A DNA stretch of 14,371 nt from Synergistales bacterium (GTDB taxonomy: Bacteria; Synergistota; Synergistia; Synergistales; Aminobacteriaceae): contig BNVG01000043.1 in assembly GCA_025997935.1 (NCBI GenBank), forward strand, positions 1 to 14,371. The letters run 5' to 3'. Under the pieces are notes generated by a model. The model did not search any database. It was not told the origin of the DNA and saw nothing but the letters and a program-made list of their open reading frames with translations. The position numbers were made by a program, and so were the translations under genes. Of this stretch, positions 1 to 7,178 are shown piece after piece. Each line of letters opens with the position of its first letter. Within the stretch, counting starts at the first letter, position 1.

Positions 1-45
1 ATCTTTTTCAAGATTACTATAAATTACCATGTTGATATTTTTTCT

Positions 46-73
46 TTGTCAAAAAAAATATCTGTGCTAAAAT
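46..73 (+). promoter_or_regulatory. Putative sigma-70 promoter with extended -10
   Basis: TTGTCA at 46-51 and TAAAAT at 68-73 are separated by 16 bp, and TGC directly before the -10 makes an extended -10. Transcription would start near position 80, just ahead of the GC-rich hairpin at 85-120. The upstream DNA is AT-rich. No start codon with a good ribosome binding site follows for about 500 bp, so this promoter probably drives a non-coding RNA or a long leader. This is a pattern match only. Confidence 0.5.
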
Positions 74-122
74 AGAGCCAACGAAAGGGGAGTCAGCCCT
101 ATTCAAAACTTTCTCCCCTTAG

Positions 123-254
123 TTAGCGGGATCGCCATTTAAGGATTTCCAAGATTAGGCGGACTATCCAGTACAGAGCAGCGGCGAGATATGAAAACCT
201 TGCTGGGGTCATCTTACCGCTGCGTCTGCCTTTAGACTTAACGCGTTTTCGCAT
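123..254 (-). CDS. Possible small ORF, basic amphipathic 43-residue peptide
   Basis: An ATG at 254 (minus strand) opens a 43-codon frame ending in TAA at 123-125. GGTGA lies 4 nt upstream as a weak ribosome binding site. The first 19 residues are very basic (MRKRVKSKGRRSGK...), followed by a hydrophobic stretch of about 20 residues rich in L, I, A, Y and W with one Arg and one Glu, then a basic tail. The frame is open upstream to about 340, and a TATAAT box sits on the minus strand at 338-333, with a poor -35. Size and layout recall small membrane-active peptides such as type I toxins. I do not recognise the family. Overlap with the putative plus-strand RNA means either or both could be real, and it may be a chance ORF. 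Confidence 0.22.
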   Translation of the reverse strand: MRKRVKSKGRRSGKMTPARFSYLAAALYWIVRLILEILKWRSR

Positions 255-346
255 TTCATCACCAGACTTTCGGAGGGCAAGATCCCCGTTTGTAGTAAGC
301 CCTGACTTACTTAGGACCCCTTCTGAGCAGATATTATACTATAAAA

Positions 347-376
347 GAGGGCTAATGCCCTCCTTTATCAATCTTT
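347..376 (+). terminator. Terminator-like hairpin
   Basis: GAGGGC at 347-352 pairs with GCCCTC at 357-362 around a TAAT loop, preceded by AAA and followed by a broken T-rich run (CTTTATCAATCTTTT). The hairpin is compact and GC-rich, but the U-tract is imperfect. It would end a transcript begun near position 80. Confidence 0.5.
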
Positions 377-434
377 TCCCTCGTTTCTACAGTCATTGAG
401 GCGATTGAGACATGGAAGTAGGCGCGCGCAAATT

Positions 435-463
435 TTGAGGCGTTCCTGAAGCAACCTTATAGC
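435..463 (+). promoter_or_regulatory. Candidate promoter for the ATP-grasp/coaX/dus operon
   Basis: TTGAGG at 435-440 and TATAGC at 458-463 are separated by 17 bp. A start near 470 would give a leader of about 120 nt containing the two hairpins at 519-573. Neither box is close to consensus. No better pair was seen between the 376 terminator and the gene at 592. Confidence 0.3.
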
Positions 464-518
464 CATAAAACAAAATCGTCCTTTGTCCTTCCGCCACAAC
501 CAATAGTGTAGTAACATA

Positions 519-573
519 AGTAGAGGCGTTGCGTATGACGTCTCTACTCTAAAGAGCGGAGGGCTTGCGCTCT
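519..573 (+). promoter_or_regulatory. Two consecutive hairpins in the operon leader
   Basis: An 11-bp stem pairs 519-529 with 538-548, with one G-U pair and an 8-nt loop. Four bases later a 6-bp stem, AGAGCG at 553-558 with CGCTCT at 568-573, closes a 9-nt loop containing GAGGG. The ribosome binding site GGGGGTG (579-585) follows immediately. No T-run follows either hairpin, so these are not classic terminators. They could control translation initiation or mRNA stability, or bind a regulator as DNA. Function is unknown. Confidence 0.4.
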
Positions 574-591
574 CCGGCGGGGGTGTCCTGA

Positions 592-2325
592 ATGAGCGAG
601 GATTTTTTGAGCTACAGAGCGGAAGATTATTATAAACAGCGCGGATGGCTTTTGGTCGAGGGGCGGTGCGGCGGAAAGTCGAAGGGCTTGGCTTACGCCC
701 ATACGGTTTTGCTGGCGTCCGATTTGAGGGACAAGGTCGAGCTTCCGTTTTTGAGCCACGTTGTATCCACGGAGGTTTTTGAGGATTTTCTGCACACGAA
801 CGGCCTTGACGACCTATACGACGAGGACGACTGGGAGTCTGTACAAAAGCGCCTGGCGCTCGCCTCTTTTTCGGAAAGCCTGAAGCGCGACCTCGAGCGC
901 ATATTGGGCGACTTTGAGAAAATCGGAAGCCCGCCTTTGGTTGTGCGTTCGAGCTCGCTGATGGAGGACGCAGTGGACTTGGCGTTCGCCGGAAAGTACG
1001 ATTCTTTTTTCTCGGCCAACATCCGCGACCTGTCGTGGCGCATGGCCAAGTTAGAGGAGTGTATCAGGGGCGTGTGGGTCTCCATGTTCAACCCCTCCGC
1101 CCGAAAATACCGCACGAAACACGGCAAGGCTCACCATGACGAGTCGATGGCCGTCATAATCCAGTCTATGGTGGGCAAGGACAGGCACAATATTTACTAT
1201 CCAAAGCTCGCGGGCACTATCTTCTCGCGCATTTTCCGCCGTCCCTCCCCCCGTATCCAAAAAGAGGACGGCCTCATGTGCATATGCTTCGGCATAGGCA
1301 CTCGAGCTGTCGACAGAGGCGCGGCGCGCAGCTTCTACCTCACGAACCCGTCCCTTCGTCCCTCGGGAAACTCCCCCGAGCGCATAGCTGGCTCGAGCCA
1401 GGAGTTTTTCGACTATATCGACAGAAACGAGGGCGAGATACGCACGGGCTTCGTGCGGGAATGGTTGCCCATGCTCACGGAAAATCACAAAGACCTCGAC
1501 GAGTATATAGAGTTTTACGATGAGGAAAGCAACATGCTGCTTCCTTACAGCTTTTTCACCGCCATGTCGGCCAAGAGGCCGCTCGTGTCCTTCCCCGATT
1601 TTCATAAGCGCCAGACCTATCTTTTCGAACTCGCTCACGACCTTATCCGCCTGATGGAGTCTCAGCTTCAGCTGCCCGTGGATATGGAGTTCACCTACGA
1701 CACGACGAGCAGAGATTTCAGGCTCGTACAGCTTCGTCCCCTTACGCATTTCAAGGAGATGTCGCGCGTGGAGGTTCCGGTTGTCCAGAAAGATCAGGTG
1801 ATATTCAGGGGCGACCGCATGGTGAGCAACGGCAGGCTGCGGCACGTACCCTATCTTGTCTACGTCGAGCCGCTGAAATACCTCAGCGAGTGGAACCCGG
1901 AGGGAGCCGCCCGCGCTGTGGGGGCGCTGAACGAGAAGCTCAAGGGGACACACTACATATTGGCCGGCCCCGGGCGGTGGGGTAGCCGAAACCCGGCCAT
2001 AGGCGTACCTATACAATATGGCGACATATATAATTGCGGCTGTCTCGTTGAGCTTTCCGCGCCGCAGTTCAACTTCAACCCCGAGCTTTCCTACGGCTCT
2101 CATTTCTTCCTCGACATGGACTCCGACAATATTCTGTACCTGCCGGTCTTCGCGGGGCAAAGCAACAACGTCTACGCCTCGGACTGGCTCGACAAAACGC
2201 CGTACGAAATAGGGGAGCACCCTTCGGTTCGTATATACAAGGGGGACTTCTTCGTTTATTTAGACGGAGAGAGCGAAGAGGGCCTTGTGTGCTACGACAA
2301 ACCTGGCGATTGGGGGATGAAGTAA
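592..2325 (+). CDS. Solitary PEP synthase/PPDK-type ATP-grasp domain protein
   Basis: This 577-residue protein carries the N-terminal ATP-grasp module of PEP synthase and pyruvate phosphate dikinase. It shows a Lys-rich GGKSKGL loop (about 27-33), VVRSSSLMEDA (117-127), FAGKYDSFF (132-140), and VDMEF (363-367) followed by LVQLRPL (378-384). The phosphohistidine swivelling domain and the PEP/pyruvate TIM barrel of the full enzymes (usually about 800-900 residues) are absent. The remaining C-terminal part (about 400-577) contains GPGRWGSRNPAIGVP (459-473) and a GSHFF segment (502-506). From memory, similar motifs occur in PEP-synthase-like proteins of Bacteroidetes. It probably binds ATP and transfers phosphate, but the acceptor is unknown; it should not be called PEP synthase. 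The start at 592 has GGGGGTG 6 nt upstream. The stop abuts the coaX start with no gap, implying coupled translation. Confidence 0.85.
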   Translation: MSEDFLSYRAEDYYKQRGWLLVEGRCGGKSKGLAYAHTVLLASDLRDKVELPFLSHVVSTEVFEDFLHTNGLDDLYDEDDWESVQKRLALASFSESLKRDLERILGDFEKIGSPPLVVRSSSLMEDAVDLAFAGKYDSFFSANIRDLSWRMAKLEECIRGVWVSMFNPSARKYRTKHGKAHHDESMAVIIQSMVGKDRHNIYYPKLAGTIFSRIFRRPSPRIQKEDGLMCICFGIGTRAVDRGAARSFYLTNPSLRPSGNSPERIAGSSQEFFDYIDRNEGEIRTGFVREWLPMLTENHKDLDEYIEFYDEESNMLLPYSFFTAMSAKRPLVSFPDFHKRQTYLFELAHDLIRLMESQLQLPVDMEFTYDTTSRDFRLVQLRPLTHFKEMSRVEVPVVQKDQVIFRGDRMVSNGRLRHVPYLVYVEPLKYLSEWNPEGAARAVGALNEKLKGTHYILAGPGRWGSRNPAIGVPIQYGDIYNCGCLVELSAPQFNFNPELSYGSHFFLDMDSDNILYLPVFAGQSNNVYASDWLDKTPYEIGEHPSVRIYKGDFFVYLDGESEEGLVCYDKPGDWGMK

Positions 2326-3090
2326 ATGCTTCTCGTCATGGACGCAGGGAACACCACGACCGTCGTAGGGGTGTTCGACGGAGAGAAGCTCCTGAGCCAC
2401 TGGCGGCTTTCCTCCATTTTACGCACGTCGGACGAGTTCGGGGTATACCTGATGTTTTTGCTTTCAATCATTTCACTGGGGCCGGATGATATAGACGGGG
2501 CTATGCTGTCGAGCGTCGTGCCGCCCCTCGACCTCCCTATACGCGACGCCATAAAGACGTATTTCCGCGTAGAGTGTCTGAGCGTCAACGCCTTTATAAA
2601 TACGGGCCTTGAGATACGCTACGCCGCGCCGCACGAGGTGGGGGCCGACCGCATAGTCAACGCCGTGGCGGGACGCGCGAAATACGGCTCACCCGTCATA
2701 GTCGCCGACTACGGAACCGCGATAACGCTCGACGTCGTATCCTCGGACGGAGCGTACTTAGGCGGCGTCATAGCGCCGGGAATCGTCACGGGCATCCAGG
2801 CGCTCTTCGGGCGCACGGCCAAGTTGCCGCAGGTGGGCATAGAGCTTCCGCCGTCCGTTATTGGGCGCAACACCACCGAGTCCGTACAGGCCGGTATGCT
2901 CTACGGATACGCCGGGCTGACCGACGCGCTTGTAGCTCGTATCAGCGAAGAGCTCAACATAAAGGCCAAGGTGGTGGCGACGGGCGGACACGCCGAGCTA
3001 ATGGCCTCCATAACAAAGAGCATAGACCACGTCGACCAGTGGCTGACGCTGGACGGACTTCGTTTGCTTTATGAGCTTAACCGTAAATAA
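2326..3090 (+). CDS. coaX: Type III pantothenate kinase
   Basis: CoaX phosphorylates pantothenate with ATP as the first step of coenzyme A synthesis. It belongs to the acetate kinase/Hsp70/actin-fold superfamily, needs a monovalent cation, and is not feedback-inhibited by CoA. The 254-residue length matches the family. Visible motifs are DAGNTTT at 6-12 (phosphate loop with Asp6), GADRI at 106-110, ADYGTA at 127-132 with catalytic Asp128, GGVIAPGI at 146-153, and the C-terminal DGLRLLYELN. GGGGG lies about 10 nt before the ATG, inside the end of the preceding gene. The start directly follows the upstream TAA and the 3' end overlaps the next gene by 20 bp, so it is the middle gene of a three-gene operon. 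Confidence 0.96.
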   Translation: MLLVMDAGNTTTVVGVFDGEKLLSHWRLSSILRTSDEFGVYLMFLLSIISLGPDDIDGAMLSSVVPPLDLPIRDAIKTYFRVECLSVNAFINTGLEIRYAAPHEVGADRIVNAVAGRAKYGSPVIVADYGTAITLDVVSSDGAYLGGVIAPGIVTGIQALFGRTAKLPQVGIELPPSVIGRNTTESVQAGMLYGYAGLTDALVARISEELNIKAKVVATGGHAELMASITKSIDHVDQWLTLDGLRLLYELNRK

Positions 3091-4105
3091 TGAAATAAAC
3101 ACGGGCTGCCGGAGAGACTGCGCGCCCCTGCATATTCAAAATCCGCTTTGGCTCGCGCCTTTGGCCGGCGTGACGTTGCCGCCGGTGCGGAGGTTTTTTT
3201 CGCGTCTGGGCGCGGGGCTGACTCACACCGAGATGATAAGTTGCATGGGTGTTATAAAGGGCAATCGCAAGACCGCCGGGATGCTCAAAATTTTGGACGG
3301 CGAGGGGCCTGTGGTTTTACAGCTCTTCGCGCCTGACGTGAAATCCCTCATAGACGGGGCGGCGGCGTCTCTTGGGATAAGCTCAGAGATAAACGCGACT
3401 CAATTCGCCGCCCTCGGTATAAATATGGCCTGCCCCATGCCTAAAGTCACGAAGCGCGGAGCGGGCGCGGCTTTGATGAACGCGCCCGATACGGCTTTTG
3501 AAATGACGCGCGAGCTGAAAAAATTGGGGCTGCCCGTCTGGATAAAAACGAGGCGCGGCGAGGGTGAGAGGACGGAAAGCCTGAGCTGCACACTGCGCTT
3601 CATAGAAGGGCTATCAGACGCTGGGGCGGACAACGTATGCGTACACGGACGGACGCCCGCTCAGAGGTACGAGGGAAAGGCCGACAGGGAGGTTGTCAGG
3701 GAGGCGGCCGCAAAATTTCCCGGAAAAATCAGCGCGTCGGGCGACGTGTACGCGCCGGAGGACGTGTTGGATTATATAAAAATGGGCTGCGTAGGTGTGA
3801 TGCTGGCGAGAGGCGCCGTAGCGAACCCGTTCTTGTTCCGCAAAAGCCTCTTTGCCCTGGGGCTTTTGGCGTCGTTGGAGTTCTTCGATACGTTTGAGGC
3901 GCGTATCGGTATATTGCTGGAACTATCGGAAGAACTTAAAGAGGAATGTGGGGAGAGGTTGGCCGTCGTGCTACTCAAGCGTTTTTTGGGCGGCGTTCTC
4001 AGAGGTTTCCCGGCGTCGGCTGAGGCGCGTCGGGCGGTCGGCGTTGTGACTGATTATTCTGAAATGACGCAGATACTGCGGTCTTACGCTGACGCGGCGT
4101 TTTAA
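3071..4105 (+). CDS. dus: tRNA-dihydrouridine synthase
   Basis: Dus enzymes reduce specific uridines in tRNA to dihydrouridine using FMN and NADPH. The 344-residue frame shows the TIM-barrel signature: LAPLAGVT (28-35), VVLQLFAPD (81-89), INMACPMPKV (117-126) with the catalytic Cys121, VWIKTRRGEG (156-165) with Lys159, VCVHGRT (189-195) with His192, and SASGDVYAPEDVLDYIKMGCVGVMLARGA, where FMN phosphate binds. The ATG at 3071 overlaps coaX by 20 bp and lacks a clear ribosome binding site, so translation is probably coupled. About 20 residues precede the usual family N-terminus, leaving the exact start uncertain. Which Dus subfamily this is cannot be told by eye. The stop overlaps the convergent histidine kinase stop. 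Confidence 0.95.
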   Translation: MSLTVNNEINTGCRRDCAPLHIQNPLWLAPLAGVTLPPVRRFFSRLGAGLTHTEMISCMGVIKGNRKTAGMLKILDGEGPVVLQLFAPDVKSLIDGAAASLGISSEINATQFAALGINMACPMPKVTKRGAGAALMNAPDTAFEMTRELKKLGLPVWIKTRRGEGERTESLSCTLRFIEGLSDAGADNVCVHGRTPAQRYEGKADREVVREAAAKFPGKISASGDVYAPEDVLDYIKMGCVGVMLARGAVANPFLFRKSLFALGLLASLEFFDTFEARIGILLELSEELKEECGERLAVVLLKRFLGGVLRGFPASAEARRAVGVVTDYSEMTQILRSYADAAF

Positions 4106-5889
4106 GTTATAGCAAGCGTTTCCCTGAGCTTCTTTATCACATCAACAGCGTCGACGGGCTTGCCGAGATGTCCGTTCATGCCGGAGGCGAGGCAGCGTTC
4201 TATGTCCTCGCGGAATACGTTTGCGGTCATGGCGATTATCGGTATGGTTTTGGCGCACTCGACGCCCGACGCCCTGATGCGCTTCGTGGCCTCGTAGCCG
4301 TCCATTTCGGGCATCTGAACGTCCATCATTATAAGTTCGTAGCGCTCGGGGTTGTCCGTAAATTTTTTGAAGGCTTCTTTCCCGTTCTCAGCGAAATCTA
4401 TCTCTATGCCCGTATGTTCGATAAGGGCTCCTATTATCTCGCGGTTTATCTCCACGTCCTCCGCTATCAGTATGCGATGCCCGGCAAACGCGCCTTCGTC
4501 CTTCGCGTAGTCATACTCCGCTTCCTCCTCGACCGGCGCGGCGGCGGCGACCCGGGCTTTTATCTCGAATATGAAAGAAGACCCCTCGCCCGCTTTGGAC
4601 TCGATCCAGATCTTTCCGTCCATCAGCTCTACTATGCGCTTCGAGATGACGAGTCCGAGGCCCGTTCCGCCGAACTTGCGGGATATGCTCCCGTCGGCCT
4701 GCTCGAAGGAGCGGAACAGGCGGGACTGCTGTTCTTCCGATATGCCTATGCCGTCGTCTTTGACCGTTACGCGCAGGGCGCAGACCCCGTTGGTTTCCGA
4801 TAATTTTTTTGCGGTCAGGGATATGGAGCCTTCCTCGGGGGTAAACTTCACGGCGTTCGATAAAAGGTTCGTTATGACCTGCGCGAGGCGCTGTTCGTCC
4901 GAGATTATATTCTGAGGGATGTCACGGTCGAGATTTACCGTGAAGCGCTGTCTGCGTTCTTCCGCGCGGAAGTTTATGACGCCCGCTACGCGCTGAATCA
5001 TTGTTTCAAAGCTGAACTCGCTTACGGAGAGCTCGAATTTGTTGGCCTCTATCTTCGACATATCCAGAATATCGTTTATCACGCCGAGCAGATGGTGAGA
5101 CGCCTCTATTATTTTGTCGAGGCAGTATTCTTTACGCGCCGGGTCGTTGGAGGCCTTCGCTATGCTGGTCATGCCTATGACGGCGTTCATGGGGGTGCGT
5201 ATCTCGTGGCTCATGCGCGCCAAAAACTCGGATTTCGAACGTGTGGACTGCTCCGCTAAGTCCCGCGCGTTTTCCGCCGCGTTGCGGGCTTCGGTTATAT
5301 CCGTCGTGTCGTAGAAGAACAGCATCGCGCCCTCGGTGACTCCGCTTCCCTCAACCATCGGCGTGGCCTGAACTACGTAGTGCCGCGTAAGCTCCCCGCT
5401 GTCGCTCTTGATGTCGCACTCGCCCTCGACGGGGCGTTTCGTGTCCGCCTCGTTCTGAAAGAGTGCGTCCATGTACTGCAAAAAATCCTCGGACACGACG
5501 CCCTCTAAAAGCTCGCGGCACGTTTTGCCGCTTATTATGCTGAAGGCCACGATGCGGCGCGCTCTAAGGTAAGAATCGCTCGCGACCACCAAGCGCCCCT
5601 CGGGGTCGAATATCAGAATGTGATCCTGGCTGTTGGCCAGCAGGAGATCCATATATTTTTCAAGCCTCGACCGCTCGGCGGACACCGCCGCGCTGAGCCG
5701 CGCCTTGGCCTCGGCGTTCACCTTGTTGCGCTCGTTCAACGCGCGCTCGTATTTCAGGTCGCGGGCGAGTTTTTTGGCCTCAAGGAGGAGTTTTTTGTTT
5801 TCCTCCCTGAGAAGCGCTATCACGGATTCGAAGTTCTCCTGAGCGGTTTCGCCGCCCGAGTCCGCCATGCCCGTCAGATTATCCGACAA
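4102..5889 (-). CDS. Hybrid sensor histidine kinase/response regulator with PAS domain
   Basis: This 595-residue protein has no transmembrane segment, so it is a cytoplasmic sensor. In order it carries a coiled-coil N-terminus (about 16-75), a PAS domain (about 78-198, YMDLLLANSQDHILIFDPEG...), a short linker helix, HisKA with SHEIRTPMN and phosphoacceptor His228, HATPase_c with N-box NLLSNAVKFT (341-350), DDGIGI (about 378) and GGTGLGL (407-413), and a C-terminal receiver with acidic Glu477/Asp478, phosphoacceptor Asp523 (MMDVQMPEMDGYEA), Thr555 and Lys577. There is no HPt domain and no DNA-binding output, so a partner elsewhere is expected. The TTG at 5889 is preferred because GGTGA lies 6 nt upstream; an in-frame ATG at 5868 is the alternative. 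It lies 18 bp after the FIST gene, which probably supplies its signal. Confidence 0.93.
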   Translation of the reverse strand: MSDNLTGMADSGGETAQENFESVIALLREENKKLLLEAKKLARDLKYERALNERNKVNAEAKARLSAAVSAERSRLEKYMDLLLANSQDHILIFDPEGRLVVASDSYLRARRIVAFSIISGKTCRELLEGVVSEDFLQYMDALFQNEADTKRPVEGECDIKSDSGELTRHYVVQATPMVEGSGVTEGAMLFFYDTTDITEARNAAENARDLAEQSTRSKSEFLARMSHEIRTPMNAVIGMTSIAKASNDPARKEYCLDKIIEASHHLLGVINDILDMSKIEANKFELSVSEFSFETMIQRVAGVINFRAEERRQRFTVNLDRDIPQNIISDEQRLAQVITNLLSNAVKFTPEEGSISLTAKKLSETNGVCALRVTVKDDGIGISEEQQSRLFRSFEQADGSISRKFGGTGLGLVISKRIVELMDGKIWIESKAGEGSSFIFEIKARVAAAAPVEEEAEYDYAKDEGAFAGHRILIAEDVEINREIIGALIEHTGIEIDFAENGKEAFKKFTDNPERYELIMMDVQMPEMDGYEATKRIRASGVECAKTIPIIAMTANVFREDIERCLASGMNGHLGKPVDAVDVIKKLRETLAIT

Positions 5890-5907
5890 ATTCAGTCACC
5901 ATTTTTT

Positions 5908-7092
5908 CTAAAGAAAACATATCACGAGCGTGGTGTTGTGAGCGCGGTTTATCGTACTTTTGCCGTCCGGGCCGCACACCGGGCAAAGTTCCCCGCCGCT
6001 GTAGGCCATATGGACGGCTATGCCGGAGTCCTTGATTATCTCGCACACCTTTTCAGCCTCTTTGAGAGGTTCGTAACCCAAAAAGAAAAACCGGCCCACG
6101 CACGAGAACAAAAACGCGCAGGTCGGCTTGTACTGCGCCAGAGCCGCTTTGAGGGAGGCGGCGGCTGTGGCGACTATCTCGTCCGCGTTCACCGACGCGA
6201 CGGACAACGTCGCCCCTACCGGTATGTCTCCGCCGCAGACGGCCGCGCCGTGCGGGGTGTTCGCGAACATCGCGCGCACCACGGGGGCCGTACCGTCGTT
6301 GTAGTCAACCAAAAGGGGAAATGTGTTTATACCCTGAATGTTGCCGTTCACGTCGGCTTTGTGCCCCAGTGTCTCTAAGTATTGCACGGTCGTCATGCCG
6401 TTCACCGACTGAAGAAGCCCGCCCTGAGACGCGCTGACCACGCCCTTGTCGCGGTAAATTTTCTCAGGGGACAGGGACGCTATGAAAAACTTGGGGTTCG
6501 CCGGGCCGAACAGAAGCACAAAGGCGCAACGGTCTTTGTAAGCCGTACCGCCGCGCACGACCTGCGAATCGTGGTAATCTTCGTTGTGGTCGACCGCCAG
6601 CATCCCGAAGAGCGGAACGCCAGGGGCCACTTTGTTCGTCGCGTTGACGTAAGGGTCGCCGCTAACGTCTGGAAGGAGAGGCGAGAAACTCAATATCAAA
6701 GACGGCTTTTCATCCGCGCCCCTGCCCGCGGCGGCGCCAAGGTACGCCTCGCTCAGCGCTGTCTCTACGTTGCTCAACGTCAGAGGCTCGCTCAACCCCA
6801 CGGCAAAATCGACGTCGTCGCTTGTCAATACGGTCAATGTAAGCGCCATAGTCTCCGCGCCGTCCGCTGTCGCGCTACAAAGCGTCGTCGCGCCGACCAT
6901 CTCAAAAGGCAGCTCGGCTGAGAGCGCGCGCACGACTCCCGAATCCAAAAAATCAGAATAACAATTCATAACGCCGATAGAGTTTTTGAGAAGGCGACCG
7001 CTTTGTTCGAGATTCAGCTGTTCTTTTATCTCGCTCAACGCGGCGTCGACGTCGTCTATCTCGGACGTGTGAACTGTGAACGCTTTTATCAT
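5908..7092 (-). CDS. FIST domain-containing sensory protein
   Basis: The protein (394 residues) has the FIST_N plus FIST_C architecture proposed to bind small ligands, possibly amino acids, upstream of signal-transduction proteins. FIST_N covers about 30-225, with hydrophobic strands such as PFEMVGATTLCSA (62-74). FIST_C covers about 226-390 and ends in the typical pattern: FLFSCVGR (327-334), HMAYSGGELCPVCG (361-374), and HNTT (385-388). No signal peptide or transmembrane helix is visible, so it is probably cytoplasmic. It is cysteine-rich, with a CPVC pair at 370-373 inside the conserved GGE region, suggesting a redox or metal-linked variant (inference). The start has AAAGGGGGG 7 nt upstream. 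It is the first gene of an operon with the hybrid kinase 18 bp downstream. Confidence 0.9.
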   Translation of the reverse strand: MIKAFTVHTSEIDDVDAALSEIKEQLNLEQSGRLLKNSIGVMNCYSDFLDSGVVRALSAELPFEMVGATTLCSATADGAETMALTLTVLTSDDVDFAVGLSEPLTLSNVETALSEAYLGAAAGRGADEKPSLILSFSPLLPDVSGDPYVNATNKVAPGVPLFGMLAVDHNEDYHDSQVVRGGTAYKDRCAFVLLFGPANPKFFIASLSPEKIYRDKGVVSASQGGLLQSVNGMTTVQYLETLGHKADVNGNIQGINTFPLLVDYNDGTAPVVRAMFANTPHGAAVCGGDIPVGATLSVASVNADEIVATAAASLKAALAQYKPTCAFLFSCVGRFFFLGYEPLKEAEKVCEIIKDSGIAVHMAYSGGELCPVCGPDGKSTINRAHNTTLVICFL

Positions 7093-7122
7093 TTAGTTGC
7101 CCCCCTTTGAAGTCATATGATA

Positions 7123-7152
7123 ATAATACACTAACGGAGGTTTTTTTGACTA
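7123..7152 (-). promoter_or_regulatory. Candidate promoter for the FIST-kinase operon
   Basis: On the minus strand, TATTAT (7128-7123) lies 18 bp after TAGTCA (7152-7147). The -35 is weak and its position overlaps the -35 of the divergent surE promoter (7146-7151), so the two promoters could compete. The leader to the FIST start would be about 25 nt. Confidence 0.3.
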
Positions 7153-7174
7153 TGATAAAGATTTGTTATATACT
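7146..7174 (+). promoter_or_regulatory. Sigma-70 promoter for the surE-gpmA run
   Basis: TTGACT at 7146-7151 and TATACT at 7169-7174 are separated by the ideal 17 bp, with one mismatch to consensus in each box. Transcription would start near 7181, giving an AT-rich leader of about 75 nt before surE. This is the best promoter match in the window. Confidence 0.7.
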
Positions 7175-7178
7175 TGTT

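Larger units (their letters stand above)
80..376 (+). ncRNA. Putative structured non-coding RNA of unknown family
   Basis: The segment runs from a predicted start site to a terminator-like hairpin and contains several stems found by eye. An 8-bp hairpin pairs 85-92 with 113-120. A long-range stem pairs 125-133 with 281-290, with one bulged C. A long central arm pairs 157-164 with 224-231 and 178-184 with 217-223; the two helices are contiguous on the 3' side and separated by a 13-nt bulge on the 5' side. A 6-bp hairpin pairs 294-299 with 306-311. G-U pairs (161-227 and 126-289) are tolerated on the plus strand but become A-C mismatches on the minus strand, which favours a plus-strand RNA. The closing stem, bubble and long arm (about 165 nt) loosely recall 6S RNA architecture. 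I see no conserved motifs of 6S, RNase P, tmRNA, SRP RNA or a known riboswitch, so no family is assigned. An antisense small ORF competes as an explanation. Confidence 0.35.

Noticed and set aside
80..376. Identification as 6S RNA, RNase P RNA, tmRNA, SRP RNA or a known riboswitch
   Set aside because: A short stretch near 316-340 resembles part of E. coli 6S RNA, but at the wrong position. Invariant motifs of the other classes were not found, so the family is left unassigned.
396..442. Repeated TTGAGGCG at 396-403 and 435-442
   Set aside because: An 8-bp match in a short leader is weak. One copy overlaps the candidate -35, but there is no further symmetry or third full copy.
1051..2220. A 389-codon open frame on the minus strand
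   Set aside because: It lies antisense within the ATP-grasp gene, which has clear family motifs, and its product looks like a codon-bias shadow with no recognisable domain or ribosome binding site.
5620..6378. A 252-codon plus-strand frame across the kinase/FIST junction
   Set aside because: It is antisense to two well-supported genes, low-complexity in composition, and has no family resemblance.
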